Assembly: GCF_003236305.1 (NCBI RefSeq)
Contig: NZ_POTX01000041.1
Coordinates: forward strand, 1 to 32,650
Source of the DNA: Micromonospora endophytica
GTDB lineage: Bacteria; Actinomycetota; Actinomycetes; Mycobacteriales; Micromonosporaceae
Reading direction: 5' to 3'
Length of the DNA stretch: 32,650 nucleotides
The notes beneath the pieces are model-generated. The model did not search any database. It had not been told where the DNA came from and was given only the letters and a program-made list of their open reading frames with translations. Each line of letters begins with the position of its first letter. The first letter of the stretch is position 1. Shown here one piece after another: positions 32,641-32,650 of this stretch. The position numbers and the translations under genes are program-made.

Positions 32641-32650
32641 AGGCTACCCC

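Overview
The window is high-GC (roughly 70% or more), with GC-rich third codon positions, GTG and TTG starts, and many 4-base start/stop overlaps. The gene order is that of an actinomycete chromosome near the replication origin. Gene content (class E sortase, XRE/DUF397 pair, GCS2-type ligase, XRE-NB-ARC-TPR regulator) suggests the Micromonosporaceae, probably a Micromonospora relative. The genus is an inference from style and synteny, not from a search.

Left part (1-13400) is the conserved cell-envelope signalling block. A class E sortase whose 5' end lies outside the window is followed on the + strand by a small bitopic membrane protein and by pabA/trpG. Facing them on the minus strand is a tightly packed unit read from high to low coordinates: fhaA, fhaB, pstP, rodA, pbpA, pknA, pknB and a SanA/YdcF-like DUF218 protein. 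The block fhaA to pknB followed by convergent trpG is the order known from Mycobacterium tuberculosis (Rv0013-Rv0020c). The genes act together: PknA and PknB sense the wall through PASTA domains, PstP reverses phosphorylation, the FHA proteins read phosphothreonines, and RodA with PbpA polymerise and cross-link septal or polar peptidoglycan. A tRNA-Leu(CAG) gene with its own hairpin terminator sits divergently beside fhaA.

Middle part (13400-24000) is more accessory. It has a sugar-nucleotide epimerase/dehydratase coupled to a WecG/TagA glycosyltransferase, a secreted subtilisin with a P-domain, a polytopic membrane protein, an uncharacterised 133-residue protein, an overlapping XRE(DUF5753)/DUF397 pair, and a conserved 94-residue protein. 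After these come a bitopic small protein, two adjacent PASTA-domain membrane proteins that lack a kinase, and an eight-helix membrane protein.

Right part (24000-32650) is metabolic and regulatory: a GCS2-type glutamate-cysteine-ligase-family enzyme, YceI divergent from a MarR regulator, a large XRE-NB-ARC-TPR (AfsR-like STAND) regulator, and a two-gene operon of acyl-CoA carboxylase beta subunit and acyl-CoA dehydrogenase. A perfect TetR-style palindrome lies in front of that operon at the window edge.

I saw no insertion sequence, prophage, CRISPR array or rRNA. Convergent gene pairs are often separated by strong hairpins. The least explained parts are the two kinase-less PASTA proteins, the DUF218 gene translationally coupled to pknB, the very long repeat-rich sortase tail, and the small proteins around the XRE/DUF397 pair.
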